In this document: piece after piece, positions 18,596 through 26,848 of the stretch
Position numbering within the stretch: position 1 is the stretch's first letter
Layout: each line of letters starts with the position of its first letter
Assembly: GCA_019038645.1 (NCBI GenBank)
Contig: JAHOYT010000091.1
Coordinates: forward strand, 1 to 54,320
Direction of reading: 5' to 3'
Length of the DNA: 54,320 bases
Source of the DNA: Bacteroidales bacterium
GTDB lineage: Bacteria > Bacteroidota > Bacteroidia > Bacteroidales > UBA12077
Translations under genes and position numbers: made by a program
The notes under the pieces: generated by a model
Database searches by the model: none
What the model saw: the letters and a program-made list of their open reading frames with translations, nothing else
What the model was told of the DNA's origin: nothing

Positions 18596-19735
18596 TTACA
18601 TCATCAGTTTAACAATTTTTATTCTGTCTTCATCTGAAAATTCGTGAACCATACCATTTATTTTATTTTTCAACATTTGCTCAATAATTTCTTTTTCCTT
18701 TTTTTTTCCAATATTAATATCTGATAGATTTACAGGGCAATCAATTGATTTGAAAAACTTTTCAAGATTTTCAATTGTTTCATCGGCAGAATTTGTGCCG
18801 AATAACTGATTACCAAGTTTAGTAATTCTTTCCGGAATTCGGTCCTTCTGAAGTTTTAACCACGCAGGGTATGCAATAGAAAGTGTTGCTCCATGAGCAG
18901 TGTCATATAAGTAAGAAATGTTATGGCCAATATCATGAACTCCCCAATCTCCGTTTTTTCTGCCATAATTGGTCATTCCGTTTAAAGCTGTTGTTGCTGC
19001 CCACATAATATTTGCACGATACGCATAGTTTTTAAGATCTTTTAAAAGCAAAGGTCCGTATTCCATAGCTTCCTTAATTATTACTTCAACAAAACGATCG
19101 GAGAGTGAGGCTTCGCCATCACCAAAGTATGCTTCCAGGGCATGAGCAATTAAATCAACTACTCCGTATGCTGTATAGTTTTTTGGAACTGTATAAGTAA
19201 ATTCAGGATCAAGAAACGAATGTTTTGGATAATTTAATGATGACACATATCCGATTTTTTCGCCTGTTTCATGATTTTGTAAAACCGCAGCGCCATTCAT
19301 TTCAGTTCCTGTAGCTGCTAAGGTTAATACAGCAATAAGAGGTTTAGTTGTTTTGGGCTTAGCTTTGTATTTCATTATTGCCCATGGATCAGTAATATTT
19401 GCAATGGCTAAAGCGGCAATTTTAGCTGAATCAATTACACTGCCACCGCCAACAGCAACAATAACATCAATATTGTTAAGCTTGCCAATCTGAGCAGCTT
19501 CTGAAACATCATCAACCAGTGGGTTTGGTTTGATACCTGAATATTCAAATATTTCGGCGTTAACCGATTTTAATTGATTTATTACCTGGTCAAAAATCCC
19601 GTTTTTTTGTATAGAACCTTTACCATACATTAACAATACACGTTTGCCGTATTCAAGTACAGTTTCACCAAGCATATCAGTTACATTTTTACCAAAATGG
19701 AGTTTGGTTGGATTATATGCTGTAAAATTTTCCAT
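18596..19735 (-). CDS. Iron/zinc-containing alcohol dehydrogenase, YqhD/BdhA type
   Basis: 379 residues. The N-terminal nucleotide-binding half carries GGGSVID (Gly96 to Asp102) and LTLAATGTEMNG. The metal site is Asp194, His198 (VVDLIAHALE), His267 (HDIGHN) and His281 (DTAHG). As I recall, E. coli YqhD has its ligands at the same numbers, which supports the ATG at 19735. The frame opens 10 codons earlier only with a TTG. The reaction is NAD(P)H-dependent aldehyde reduction or alcohol oxidation; YqhD relatives detoxify short aldehydes with NADPH. Downstream on the same strand is the dipeptidase, upstream is anmK. Confidence 0.93.
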   Translation of the reverse strand: MENFTAYNPTKLHFGKNVTDMLGETVLEYGKRVLLMYGKGSIQKNGIFDQVINQLKSVNAEIFEYSGIKPNPLVDDVSEAAQIGKLNNIDVIVAVGGGSVIDSAKIAALAIANITDPWAIMKYKAKPKTTKPLIAVLTLAATGTEMNGAAVLQNHETGEKIGYVSSLNYPKHSFLDPEFTYTVPKNYTAYGVVDLIAHALEAYFGDGEASLSDRFVEVIIKEAMEYGPLLLKDLKNYAYRANIMWAATTALNGMTNYGRKNGDWGVHDIGHNISYLYDTAHGATLSIAYPAWLKLQKDRIPERITKLGNQLFGTNSADETIENLEKFFKSIDCPVNLSDINIGKKKEKEIIEQMLKNKINGMVHEFSDEDRIKIVKLMM

Positions 19736-19848
19736 CGATTTTTGAGTTTTTGATTTGATCAACAAATTTATAAGATAAATGATAAATCAATCATTATTTA
19801 TATAAAAACTAAGACAAAAATTAAGGGAAATAGTTTAATAAAAATTAA

Positions 19849-20904
19849 CTATGGTAGATGAATTACACCGGAAGAAGAATCTTTTATGGCTCCTGTAACT
19901 GATGATAAGCAATTAACCTGATTATTAAATCTTAATACACCTAAAAAAGCAAAAATAAGAGCTTCTTTATATTCAATAATTTTTTTATCAGGAATAATTA
20001 TTTCAGATTTTGTTTTTTGATATATTAATTCAATTAAAAATCTATTGTAAGCACCACCACCGGTAATAAGTGCTGTTTGATTGTTATCATTTGGTAATGA
20101 GATAGAAATTTGCTCAGCTATATGTTCGTATACTGTTCTAAGTTTATCATGTTGTGGAATTTCTGAGCTTTCAAGTATTGAAATAAACGAATTGTCAAGC
20201 CATTCTCTGCCTAAAGATTTAGGATAAGAGAGATTGTAATACTCAATTTTATTAAGTTTATTTAAGAGCTTTTCATCAACGTATCCGGCTTTTCCTAATT
20301 CTCCGTTTTTATCAAAGTTTTGACCGAATTCTTGTGCTAAATGGTTAAGAATAATATTCGCAGGGCAAATATCAAATGCTAATCTTTTATCATCTTTTTC
20401 AAAAGAAATGTTTGCAAATCCTCCAATATTTATACAATAATCATATTCAGAAAAAAGTAATTTATCGCCAATTGGAACAAGTGGAGCTCCTTGTCCTCCA
20501 AGCGCTACATCCAATGATCGAAAATCAGAGATTGTTGTAATGCCTGTTGTGGCAGCTATTTCATTTCCATCGCCAATTTGTAATGTGAGTTTTTTTTCCG
20601 GCTGATGAAATACTGTATGTCCGTGCGAAGCTATAAAGTCAATTTTGTAATCAGTATTTTTAAGGAATGTAAGAACAGATTCTCCGATATAATGTCCAAA
20701 TTCTTTATGCAGAATGGCGAGATCAAATCCCTTGAGACCGGAAGCATTATTTAATTTTTCTGTCCATTCTTCGCTATAATTAATGGTTTCATATTTCAGG
20801 ATACTGAAGTTCCATTTATCCTGGTGAGTAAAATTACAAAGCACAATATCAAGACCATCTAAAGATGTTCCTGACATTATTCCAATAACCTGATACGATT
20901 TCAT
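19849..20904 (-). CDS. anmK: Anhydro-N-acetylmuramic acid kinase
   Basis: 351 residues. AnmK phosphorylates and opens 1,6-anhydro-MurNAc to give MurNAc-6-phosphate during cell-wall recycling. Visible blocks are VIGIMSGTSLDGLDI (phosphate-binding N-terminus), SHGHTVFHQP, LQIGDGNEIA, DFRSLDVALGGQGAPLVP, INIGGFANIS and ALITGGGAYN. The catalytic block reads FDICPAN where many AnmKs have FDTGPGN. I chose the ATG at 20904, one base after the stop codon of the upstream gene (TAAAATG), so the pair is probably translationally coupled. Confidence 0.95.
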   Translation of the reverse strand: MKSYQVIGIMSGTSLDGLDIVLCNFTHQDKWNFSILKYETINYSEEWTEKLNNASGLKGFDLAILHKEFGHYIGESVLTFLKNTDYKIDFIASHGHTVFHQPEKKLTLQIGDGNEIAATTGITTISDFRSLDVALGGQGAPLVPIGDKLLFSEYDYCINIGGFANISFEKDDKRLAFDICPANIILNHLAQEFGQNFDKNGELGKAGYVDEKLLNKLNKIEYYNLSYPKSLGREWLDNSFISILESSEIPQHDKLRTVYEHIAEQISISLPNDNNQTALITGGGAYNRFLIELIYQKTKSEIIIPDKKIIEYKEALIFAFLGVLRFNNQVNCLSSVTGAIKDSSSGVIHLP

Positions 20905-20905
20905 T

Positions 20906-21607
20906 TTACTTGTTATAGTGATCCTGAATAGTATTATGAATTGCCCTGTCAAGCATTAAATAAATGTTGTCTGTTTGTTGCTCTTCAGCAGGCTGAACAA
21001 TCATTTCCGAATTATCAAAACCTTTAAGTAGATACTCATTAATTGCTAAAGGATATTTTGGAGTAGAAGTTCCGGCCCATTTGGCAACTGGTATAAGACC
21101 TTCGTTATTGTGAACCGTAATATGTATACTTAATTGTGGATAAGTAACAGGATAATCAATATCTTCAAATAGCTCAGGGCTTTCGTCTTTTTTCTTTTTA
21201 GTAACAGATTCAATATCAACTTCTATTCTGAAATAGAAACGAGAGTATCCCTTTTTGAGAGCTTCCCGTATGTTTGTTTTTGGATAACCGTAATCATCAT
21301 ATTTCACCTCACGCATAAATGTATTAACCGGCAATATCTCCATTTCAAGTTCGCTGCTAAGCTTATCTTTTAAACTATAGTATATAATATGAACTAAAAT
21401 AGCTTTTAACTTTTCATTTCCAGGGTCATTATAAGTTTCTACATTGTCAATAAATGATTCAAGACTTGCAATTTCTTCAATCAGATCATCAGAAATGGAT
21501 AAATTATAATTGTACAAAGAAAATTGCTTGTTTTTTATATTTTGAGCAGATACGCTAATACTTATGAGGATTACAAGAAATAATAAAATGTGTTTTTTAG
21601 TAAACAT
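20906..21607 (-). CDS. Exported protein of unknown function, coupled to anmK
   Basis: 233 residues with a signal peptide ending near VSA/QN. The mature part is mixed alpha/beta: a charged N-terminal region (SDDLIEEIASLESFIDN), a beta-rich centre (FYFRIEVDIE, LSIHITVHNNEG), a KKKKDE linker at about 136-142 and a C-terminal helix. No known domain is recognised. The one-base spacing to anmK suggests an operon and possibly a cell-envelope role, but that is inference. Confidence 0.7.
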   Translation of the reverse strand: MFTKKHILLFLVILISISVSAQNIKNKQFSLYNYNLSISDDLIEEIASLESFIDNVETYNDPGNEKLKAILVHIIYYSLKDKLSSELEMEILPVNTFMREVKYDDYGYPKTNIREALKKGYSRFYFRIEVDIESVTKKKKDESPELFEDIDYPVTYPQLSIHITVHNNEGLIPVAKWAGTSTPKYPLAINEYLLKGFDNSEMIVQPAEEQQTDNIYLMLDRAIHNTIQDHYNK

Positions 21608-21754
21608 AAGATAAAATTTGCTTGTTAAATAATGGGTCTATAGCACAGGTTAATTACAAAGTTATAAATTTAAAAATTAGTTCCATTTAAAAATTAAAAA
21701 TTTTGATAAAACCAATGTTGAACAAAACCTGTTATAAAAGTATGGGAAATATTA

Positions 21755-22186
21755 TCATATTTTTTTCCAAACTATTGATTTCCAAAAAAACAGTTTAGAA
21801 GCTTCTGCTTCTAACTCATTTTCTTTTGCATAATTTATTTTCAAATTTAATTTTATACCTTTTTGAGGTGCATAAATTGTACCATTAATCCATTGATTTA
21901 GGTTTGAATCATATTCAAGATCTGAAATAATTATTTTGCCAATTAGTTCGTCATCTCTACTATGCTTGTCGGGATTTTTAACATCCTTCGTTTGCCCGTT
22001 ATTAAAACCTTCTAAATCAATAATTTTACCATAGAATTTATTATTCTTTTTAAAGATTTCAATTCTAATGTTATCAGGTAAAAGCCATTTCCCAATAATT
22101 TTATCAGCAATATCATTAGTGGACTCAAAAGATGTGAGTGTTAAAAATATTATTATTATAGCAAATGTGTTTTTTATTTTTTTCAT
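21755..22186 (-). CDS. Exported DUF2147-family protein
   Basis: 143 residues. A signal peptide (about 1-20) is followed by a pattern typical of DUF2147: IIGKWLLPDN, IRIEIFKKNNKFYGKIIDL, a Lys/Asp-rich loop, LIGKIIISDLEYD, WINGTIYAPQKG and a C-terminal IVWKKI. The family is a small secreted lipocalin-like barrel of unknown function. It starts two bases after the stop of the upstream DHp-like gene, so the two are likely co-translated. Confidence 0.75.
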   Translation of the reverse strand: MKKIKNTFAIIIIFLTLTSFESTNDIADKIIGKWLLPDNIRIEIFKKNNKFYGKIIDLEGFNNGQTKDVKNPDKHSRDDELIGKIIISDLEYDSNLNQWINGTIYAPQKGIKLNLKINYAKENELEAEASKLFFWKSIVWKKI

Positions 22187-22188
22187 AG

Positions 22189-22665
22189 TTATTTTTTAAA
22201 TTTGGGTTTAACAGAATCATTAATTGAAGCTTCAGAAATGTTAGTTAACTTGCTCAGTGCTTCAATTTGTATAGCTGCATCTTCTTGTGATTTCTCGAAT
22301 AAGGACCATGCATCATCCTTCAGTCCTGGTGTATCTTCAGCAATTAACCTGAATAATTGCATATGGTTTAAAAAATTATTTAAAATATGATGCGTTGCAG
22401 ATAACATAGCTTTATATATTTCCTCCTGTTTTTCGATCTCAATAGATTTTTGTTTATTAATATCACATTGTTTATTTATTAGATCTATTATAACTAATAG
22501 AATTGAAACAGGGAAAATTAGAAAAGCACCATTGACTTTTTGTATTTCATATCTATTAAATAGATTCAGGTTAATCTCAAAAACATCTATTTCTAAAAGG
22601 TTTATTATTAAGAAAACAATGCTTAATAAGATAAATCCACTAACAGTATATTTAAAATTTTTCAT
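22189..22665 (-). CDS. Two-TM protein with histidine-kinase DHp-like helix and no ATPase domain
   Basis: 158 residues from the ATG at 22665; an upstream extension would need TTG. Two transmembrane segments (about 8-24 and 46-66) lead into a coiled coil and the motif ATHHILNNFLNHMQLF, which resembles the H-box dimerisation helix of histidine kinases. A second helix follows (EKSQEDAAIQIEALSKLTNI). The protein ends there, with no HATPase domain and no ATPase gene beside it. It may act as a dimerisation or phosphotransfer partner, or may be a degenerate kinase. It is coupled to the DUF2147 gene. Confidence 0.6.
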   Translation of the reverse strand: MKNFKYTVSGFILLSIVFLIINLLEIDVFEINLNLFNRYEIQKVNGAFLIFPVSILLVIIDLINKQCDINKQKSIEIEKQEEIYKAMLSATHHILNNFLNHMQLFRLIAEDTPGLKDDAWSLFEKSQEDAAIQIEALSKLTNISEASINDSVKPKFKK

Positions 22666-22730
22666 GATTTCTTTTGAAAGGACAGCCTTAAAATTTTGTC
22701 TTTTGTACTGAGCAATCAAAATCCCATTTT

Positions 22731-23963
22731 TTAGAAATTATATTTAAGTTTAGCATATATCATAGAGTTTTCCGAGTATTGTCCGAATCGGCCATCTGAA
22801 TCCCCAACAAAAATATTTGATCCCAACAGGATTGAAAAACTGTCATCAAAATCGTAAGATATTTTCGGACGTATCAAAGCATCATTGTATGTTAATCCGA
22901 TATATGAGAATAATTCAAGATGAAGAGTTTCGCGTAATAAATCATATCTGGCCATAAATGTCATTGTGTTGTCAACTTCTTCATTTATCATGTTTTTATC
23001 ATAGTCGAAAATCGTTTGCTGTATAAACTGTGTGCTTAAATTTACACCTCCGATAATAAAATCCAGACCAGCTAAATAATGTAAATAATCTTTTTGAATA
23101 ACTGCATCAAGCTGTAAAGGATCTTCGGTCTGGAAATATTTTCCATTATAATAAGCCGCTTCTCCACGTAAAATAACACCTTTAATTTCTGTACTAAAAG
23201 AACCTCCTCCAACAGATAAGCGATGATGTTCCGGTGTTATATTTAATCCTGTTAACTGCATTGTAGCAGGATCAATAGTTTTTTGTATATGCATCGTTGG
23301 ATAATCATCCCAGGTGTATGCTCCCATGATTTCAAAATCAATTTTTGATGTCATTGCAGAGTATTTTACAAATACTTCGCTGTTTTCGAGGCTTGGGTCT
23401 ATATCTTCTTTTGAATAATCAAAAGTTGGAGCTATTGGAAAATCGGGAGCTGTATACCAAATAGAACTTTCAGGTGGAGTTTCTGTTGGTGTAATTATTG
23501 GCATCCATATAACTTCAAATGTACTATTACCAATATAATAGTCGAATTTAGTAGCTATTACTCCGGTTCTTATTTCATCAAAATCGGGTAAAAGAAATTC
23601 GGTAAGATTCAATGGTGAAACAATATCAGTAATAAAAACACCATCGGCTTTACCCCAAACAACTTGTTGTTTACCAATCCGTAAATCGAAATTGGTAAAA
23701 TATAAATCCAGATATAGTTCTCTTAATCGTAGATTTAAGCTATCCGAATTATAATGATAAAGCATAGGATTTGCTTTAAAAGCTATTTTATCTCCTGATT
23801 TGCTAATATCAAGATTAAAAGTATTTTGCAGAATAGCAAAATCTCCATTATCGTATAAAACACCTGTGTAGTTTCTCGCAAATCCAGAAATATCAGGATT
23901 TTGTGCTTGACCAAATTGACTTGTTATCAAAATCAATATTAGTATTATTCCTTTAGTTTTCAT
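22731..23963 (-). CDS. DUF1302-like outer-membrane beta-barrel protein
   Basis: 410 residues. A signal peptide ends near GQA/QN. Many alternating beta strands follow and the protein ends in MIYAKLKYNF, a barrel-type terminus with a final Phe. The block LRIGKQQVVWGKADGVFITDIVSPL is typical of DUF1302-type barrels. In other phyla such genes accompany MMPL-type RND transporters and LolA/DUF1329-like carriers; here it sits at the distal end of a cluster with both. It is probably the outer-membrane component or a hydrophobic-compound channel, by context only. Confidence 0.75.
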   Translation of the reverse strand: MKTKGIILILILITSQFGQAQNPDISGFARNYTGVLYDNGDFAILQNTFNLDISKSGDKIAFKANPMLYHYNSDSLNLRLRELYLDLYFTNFDLRIGKQQVVWGKADGVFITDIVSPLNLTEFLLPDFDEIRTGVIATKFDYYIGNSTFEVIWMPIITPTETPPESSIWYTAPDFPIAPTFDYSKEDIDPSLENSEVFVKYSAMTSKIDFEIMGAYTWDDYPTMHIQKTIDPATMQLTGLNITPEHHRLSVGGGSFSTEIKGVILRGEAAYYNGKYFQTEDPLQLDAVIQKDYLHYLAGLDFIIGGVNLSTQFIQQTIFDYDKNMINEEVDNTMTFMARYDLLRETLHLELFSYIGLTYNDALIRPKISYDFDDSFSILLGSNIFVGDSDGRFGQYSENSMIYAKLKYNF

Positions 23964-24101
23964 ATCGTTAATTCTTTATTTATTAGCGTAATTATTCAAT
24001 TTAGTATTGTGATGTTTGAATACGATTCTAATAGTTGTTTTAAATAATCCGGAAATACTCTGTTCATTTAAAATCTATGAAAAAAATAATCTTCAAAATA
24101 T

Positions 24102-24323
24102 TTAATTCTTCGTGAGAATCGCTTTATTTAATATGTCGAGAAATTTATCAAGGGGCACTCTATGAATCTTAGCCGCCATTTGTACAGTTATTACTTTAGT
24201 AATTATTTTTCGTATAGAAAACCCGCCTACTCTCTTTACTCCAAATATTTCCATAACCGGAGCGATATCTCCATATTCTTTTAAAATGTCTGAAACGAGT
24301 GTTTTTTTTGTAATTTCCATCAT
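24102..24323 (-). CDS. DUF1858-like small helical protein lacking the redox cysteines
   Basis: 73 residues, soluble. The fold pattern (TKKTLVSDILKEYGDIAPVMEIFGV ... TVQMAAKIHRVPLDKFLDILN) matches DUF1858, a short helical domain found alone or before hybrid-cluster and ScdA-like proteins. The family's usual cysteine pair after the first helices is replaced by KRVGG, so redox chemistry is unlikely. ATG codons at 24323 and 24320 are both possible starts. It lies 15 bp after the phospholipase gene, inside the envelope cluster. Confidence 0.65.
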   Translation of the reverse strand: MMEITKKTLVSDILKEYGDIAPVMEIFGVKRVGGFSIRKIITKVITVQMAAKIHRVPLDKFLDILNKAILTKN

Positions 24324-24338
24324 ATTATATTTAAAAAG

Positions 24339-25238
24339 TTAAAATCTTAATTTTTCTGTCATTATTCCAAAACGGATGATATCTATCTGATGATTAAAAT
24401 AAATATTGTAATAATCCATACCGTGATATATTTGAGCAAATAACCCGATATCTTCCAAAAACTTTGGATGATAATAAAATGTAAAGCTCAGGTTCAGCCT
24501 GTCTAAGGAAAAACCATCCAGGTTATTCAACTCGCCAAACATCCAGGTTGCCTGACCTTTTATGGATATACTTGCATTTTTCTTATTACTCTGATTGCTT
24601 TTTGGTGGTAGTCTGAAAATTGAAAATAGCGTGTTCCATCTGTATAAGCTATACATTCCATCCATTTCTTCCATTGTTGAGCTTTGCGGATGAATTTCTA
24701 AAGACGTTCTAAGAAATTGCACAGCACTAAATCTTGCATTGTAATTTGTTTTGATTATTCCCAGCTCATAATAATTTGTTGTAAAATTTCCGGATTTAAG
24801 ATTAATCTCCCCGTTTTCCAGATAAAAATCGCCATCCTGTCCATTGGAATGATGTGCAAATTTCCCGAATACACTTAAACTATTAACTTCTGTTTTTGAG
24901 CTCAATAAATAATATACCGTAATTTGAGGCATATAACTCGGTGTTCGTACAGGGTAAGATTCCTCCTGGTACATTCTGATAATAATCTGTGGAGTAATAA
25001 CTCCCATTAACCGGGAATTTTTGCTTTGCCTAATGTAGAAATTGGGCATCAGGTTTCCTTCGAACCAGAGTGGCTCAATGTTTCCGATATCTGTAGGAAA
25101 TGTGATGTAACTATTCCCTTGATTTACCTGAGCTATTGTGGTTAGTTCGATAATCGGAATTGTATCATTATTTTCCTGCCCAAAACAAAATACTGAGTAG
25201 GTAACAGTGAAAATTAATGTTGCTAAATATTTTTTCAT
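24339..25238 (-). CDS. Outer-membrane phospholipase A-like protein (OMPLA/PldA family)
   Basis: 299 residues. A signal peptide (about 1-20) is followed by a beta-barrel. The motif AHHSNGQ at 128-134 matches the OMPLA active-site block NHxSNGR, giving candidate catalytic His129 and Ser131; Asn155 in TNYYELG is the best candidate for the supporting Asn. The C-terminus (YHGMDYYNIYFNHQIDIIRF) parallels the E. coli PldA end (YHGYGESLIDYNFNQTRVG). OMPLA hydrolyses phospholipids in the outer leaflet of the outer membrane to keep the bilayer asymmetric. It lies 11 bp after another barrel gene, within the RND/LolA-like cluster. Confidence 0.8.
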   Translation of the reverse strand: MKKYLATLIFTVTYSVFCFGQENNDTIPIIELTTIAQVNQGNSYITFPTDIGNIEPLWFEGNLMPNFYIRQSKNSRLMGVITPQIIIRMYQEESYPVRTPSYMPQITVYYLLSSKTEVNSLSVFGKFAHHSNGQDGDFYLENGEINLKSGNFTTNYYELGIIKTNYNARFSAVQFLRTSLEIHPQSSTMEEMDGMYSLYRWNTLFSIFRLPPKSNQSNKKNASISIKGQATWMFGELNNLDGFSLDRLNLSFTFYYHPKFLEDIGLFAQIYHGMDYYNIYFNHQIDIIRFGIMTEKLRF

Positions 25239-25249
25239 AATATTTATTT

Positions 25250-25858
25250 TTAACGATAAACTGCTACTCCAAAACCAAGTTCGATAATATCAGTTACCGG
25301 AATGGATGAATTTTCAAATTTACTTACGAAATACAAACCTCTGGTTCCTACCCGCGCATAAAAAGCTGTTCCTGAAGCTGGTGTCTTGTTTGCCAATAAT
25401 TTTGTTTTAATTTCTCCACCCAAAAATATTCCTGCATTTCTTCCGGGCGACCACCAATAATAATTATCAGGATAATTATCGGGCAACGTAACCCAATATT
25501 CATTTCCAAAAGTATGATGTGCAAACCAACCAATATTTAAAGGCAGAATTTCAATATTTTTATATTTAAACCTAAATAGTTTGGCGGTTAGTTGCAAACT
25601 TATGCTATGTAAATCATCGGCTGTAAAATATTCAGGTACATATCCGTAAAAGAAAGAAACATCTAATCTGTGATCGAAAAAAGTATAACCAATACCTGTG
25701 GATAAAAATCCTATACCACCTGCAAATTGTAATTTTACATAATCGGGCAAAAACTTTTTATAGCTGGCAGAGTCAACTTTAAATGAATCCTGACTGTAGC
25801 TTGCTGATATGCTACAAGCCAGAATAAAAGCTGAAAATAGCAATACTTTAAAACTCAT
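25250..25858 (-). CDS. Outer-membrane beta-barrel protein of unknown function
   Basis: About 202 residues from the ATG at 25858, which gives a normal signal peptide (MSFKVLLFSAFILACSISASYS). The mature protein alternates strands (LQFAGGIGFLSTGIGYTFF, LDVSFFYGYVPEYF, LELGFGVAVYR-like end) and is probably an 8-stranded barrel. It resembles small barrel enzymes in general shape, but I find no PagL or PagP catalytic motif. It overlaps the 3' end of the metallophosphoesterase gene by 11 bp, so the two are translationally coupled. Confidence 0.65.
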   Translation of the reverse strand: MSFKVLLFSAFILACSISASYSQDSFKVDSASYKKFLPDYVKLQFAGGIGFLSTGIGYTFFDHRLDVSFFYGYVPEYFTADDLHSISLQLTAKLFRFKYKNIEILPLNIGWFAHHTFGNEYWVTLPDNYPDNYYWWSPGRNAGIFLGGEIKTKLLANKTPASGTAFYARVGTRGLYFVSKFENSSIPVTDIIELGFGVAVYR

Positions 25859-26663
25859 ATATCTCAATCTCAAATTGATCATCAATTATTTTTATTAGGT
25901 TAAATTTTTCATATTGCACACCATAAACGTTAACATAAGTAATATTATCAGGGTAAGGAGTATATACTTCGTGATTATGTAAATGACCATGAATTGTAAA
26001 CAGTACATTATCATATTTTGCAATGGTTGTATGGAAGTCTTCTTCTAAGGCAGAGTCAAAATCTGCATCCATTGGTGGCACATGAAATATAACTACTGCA
26101 TTTGTAAAATCGACATTTGGTTGTAACTGAGAATCTAACCAGTTTATATCCGGAACCTCTCCGTTAAAATTGAATTCACGACTATTTGTATTAATGAAAA
26201 TAAATTTCACATTGCCATAAATAAAACTGAAATTATATTCCCCATACATTTCACTGTATGCTAAACGGCCGTTTCCCACCATATCATGATTCCCTAAAAC
26301 AACAAAATAGGGGCTGTCCAAATTTAAAAGATATGAATTTCCCCAAAGGTATTGCTGAGGTAATCCAAAATCGGCAATATCCCCGGCATGAATAACAAAA
26401 TCGACAGGATTAGTTTTGTTCACATTATTAACTCCATTAACAAAGCCTTCAAACTCATCATAAAAACGATGTGTATCGCCTGTAAAAGCAATCCTGATTG
26501 TATCGTTTACATCCTTTTCTAATAATCTTTCAATATTAGTCTGATGCACATCTTTGTCTTTTCCTTCAAAATCAACAACATAAGTTGAATAGTCGAACAT
26601 GTCTTCGCATGCAACAAGGAACATGGTGCTAATCAGAAATAATATTTTAAGTTTGTTTATCAT
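25848..26663 (-). CDS. Calcineurin-like metallophosphoesterase lipoprotein
   Basis: 271 residues. The lipobox LVAC places lipidated Cys19 at the mature N-terminus. All metallophosphoesterase motifs are present in order: FTGDTHRF (Asp-x-His), HAGDIADF, LGNHDMVG, a His in VIFHVPP and GHLHNHE. The enzyme should use two metal ions to cleave a phosphomonoester or phosphodiester in the periplasm. Within this cluster a phospholipid head group or undecaprenyl-type substrate is plausible, but that is inference. Confidence 0.87.
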   Translation of the reverse strand: MINKLKILFLISTMFLVACEDMFDYSTYVVDFEGKDKDVHQTNIERLLEKDVNDTIRIAFTGDTHRFYDEFEGFVNGVNNVNKTNPVDFVIHAGDIADFGLPQQYLWGNSYLLNLDSPYFVVLGNHDMVGNGRLAYSEMYGEYNFSFIYGNVKFIFINTNSREFNFNGEVPDINWLDSQLQPNVDFTNAVVIFHVPPMDADFDSALEEDFHTTIAKYDNVLFTIHGHLHNHEVYTPYPDNITYVNVYGVQYEKFNLIKIIDDQFEIEIYEF

Positions 26664-26724
26664 GTTTTTGATTTGTGGTTTTTAGTATTTGTTGCTGTAC
26701 AAAAAGCACTTATGTTGTTCATAT

Positions 26725-26784
26725 TTCGACAAGCTCAATATGACAATTTACTGACATACAGGTTGTCACACTGAGCCTGTCGAA
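26725..26784. repeat. REP-like imperfect palindrome with core CTGAGCCTGTCGA
   Basis: Arms 26725-26745 and 26764-26784 match at 18 of 21 positions as an inverted repeat. The core recurs at 38626-38638 and 42060-42072. It sits between the metallophosphoesterase and LolA-like genes. Confidence 0.7.
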
Positions 26785-26848
26785 GTGTTTTCTCAATTTG
26801 TACTGCTTTTTAGATACCCTCTATAAATATTCAATAATAAATAGTCAA

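Noticed and set aside
19736-19765. N-terminal extension of the alcohol dehydrogenase from a TTG
   Set aside because: The ATG at 19735 gives metal ligands at the same numbering as recalled for YqhD and matches the family start.
25250-25858. PagL or PagP lipid A-modifying enzyme
   Set aside because: Only the general barrel pattern fits; I could not find the PagL His-Ser-Glu or PagP His/Asp/Ser pattern.
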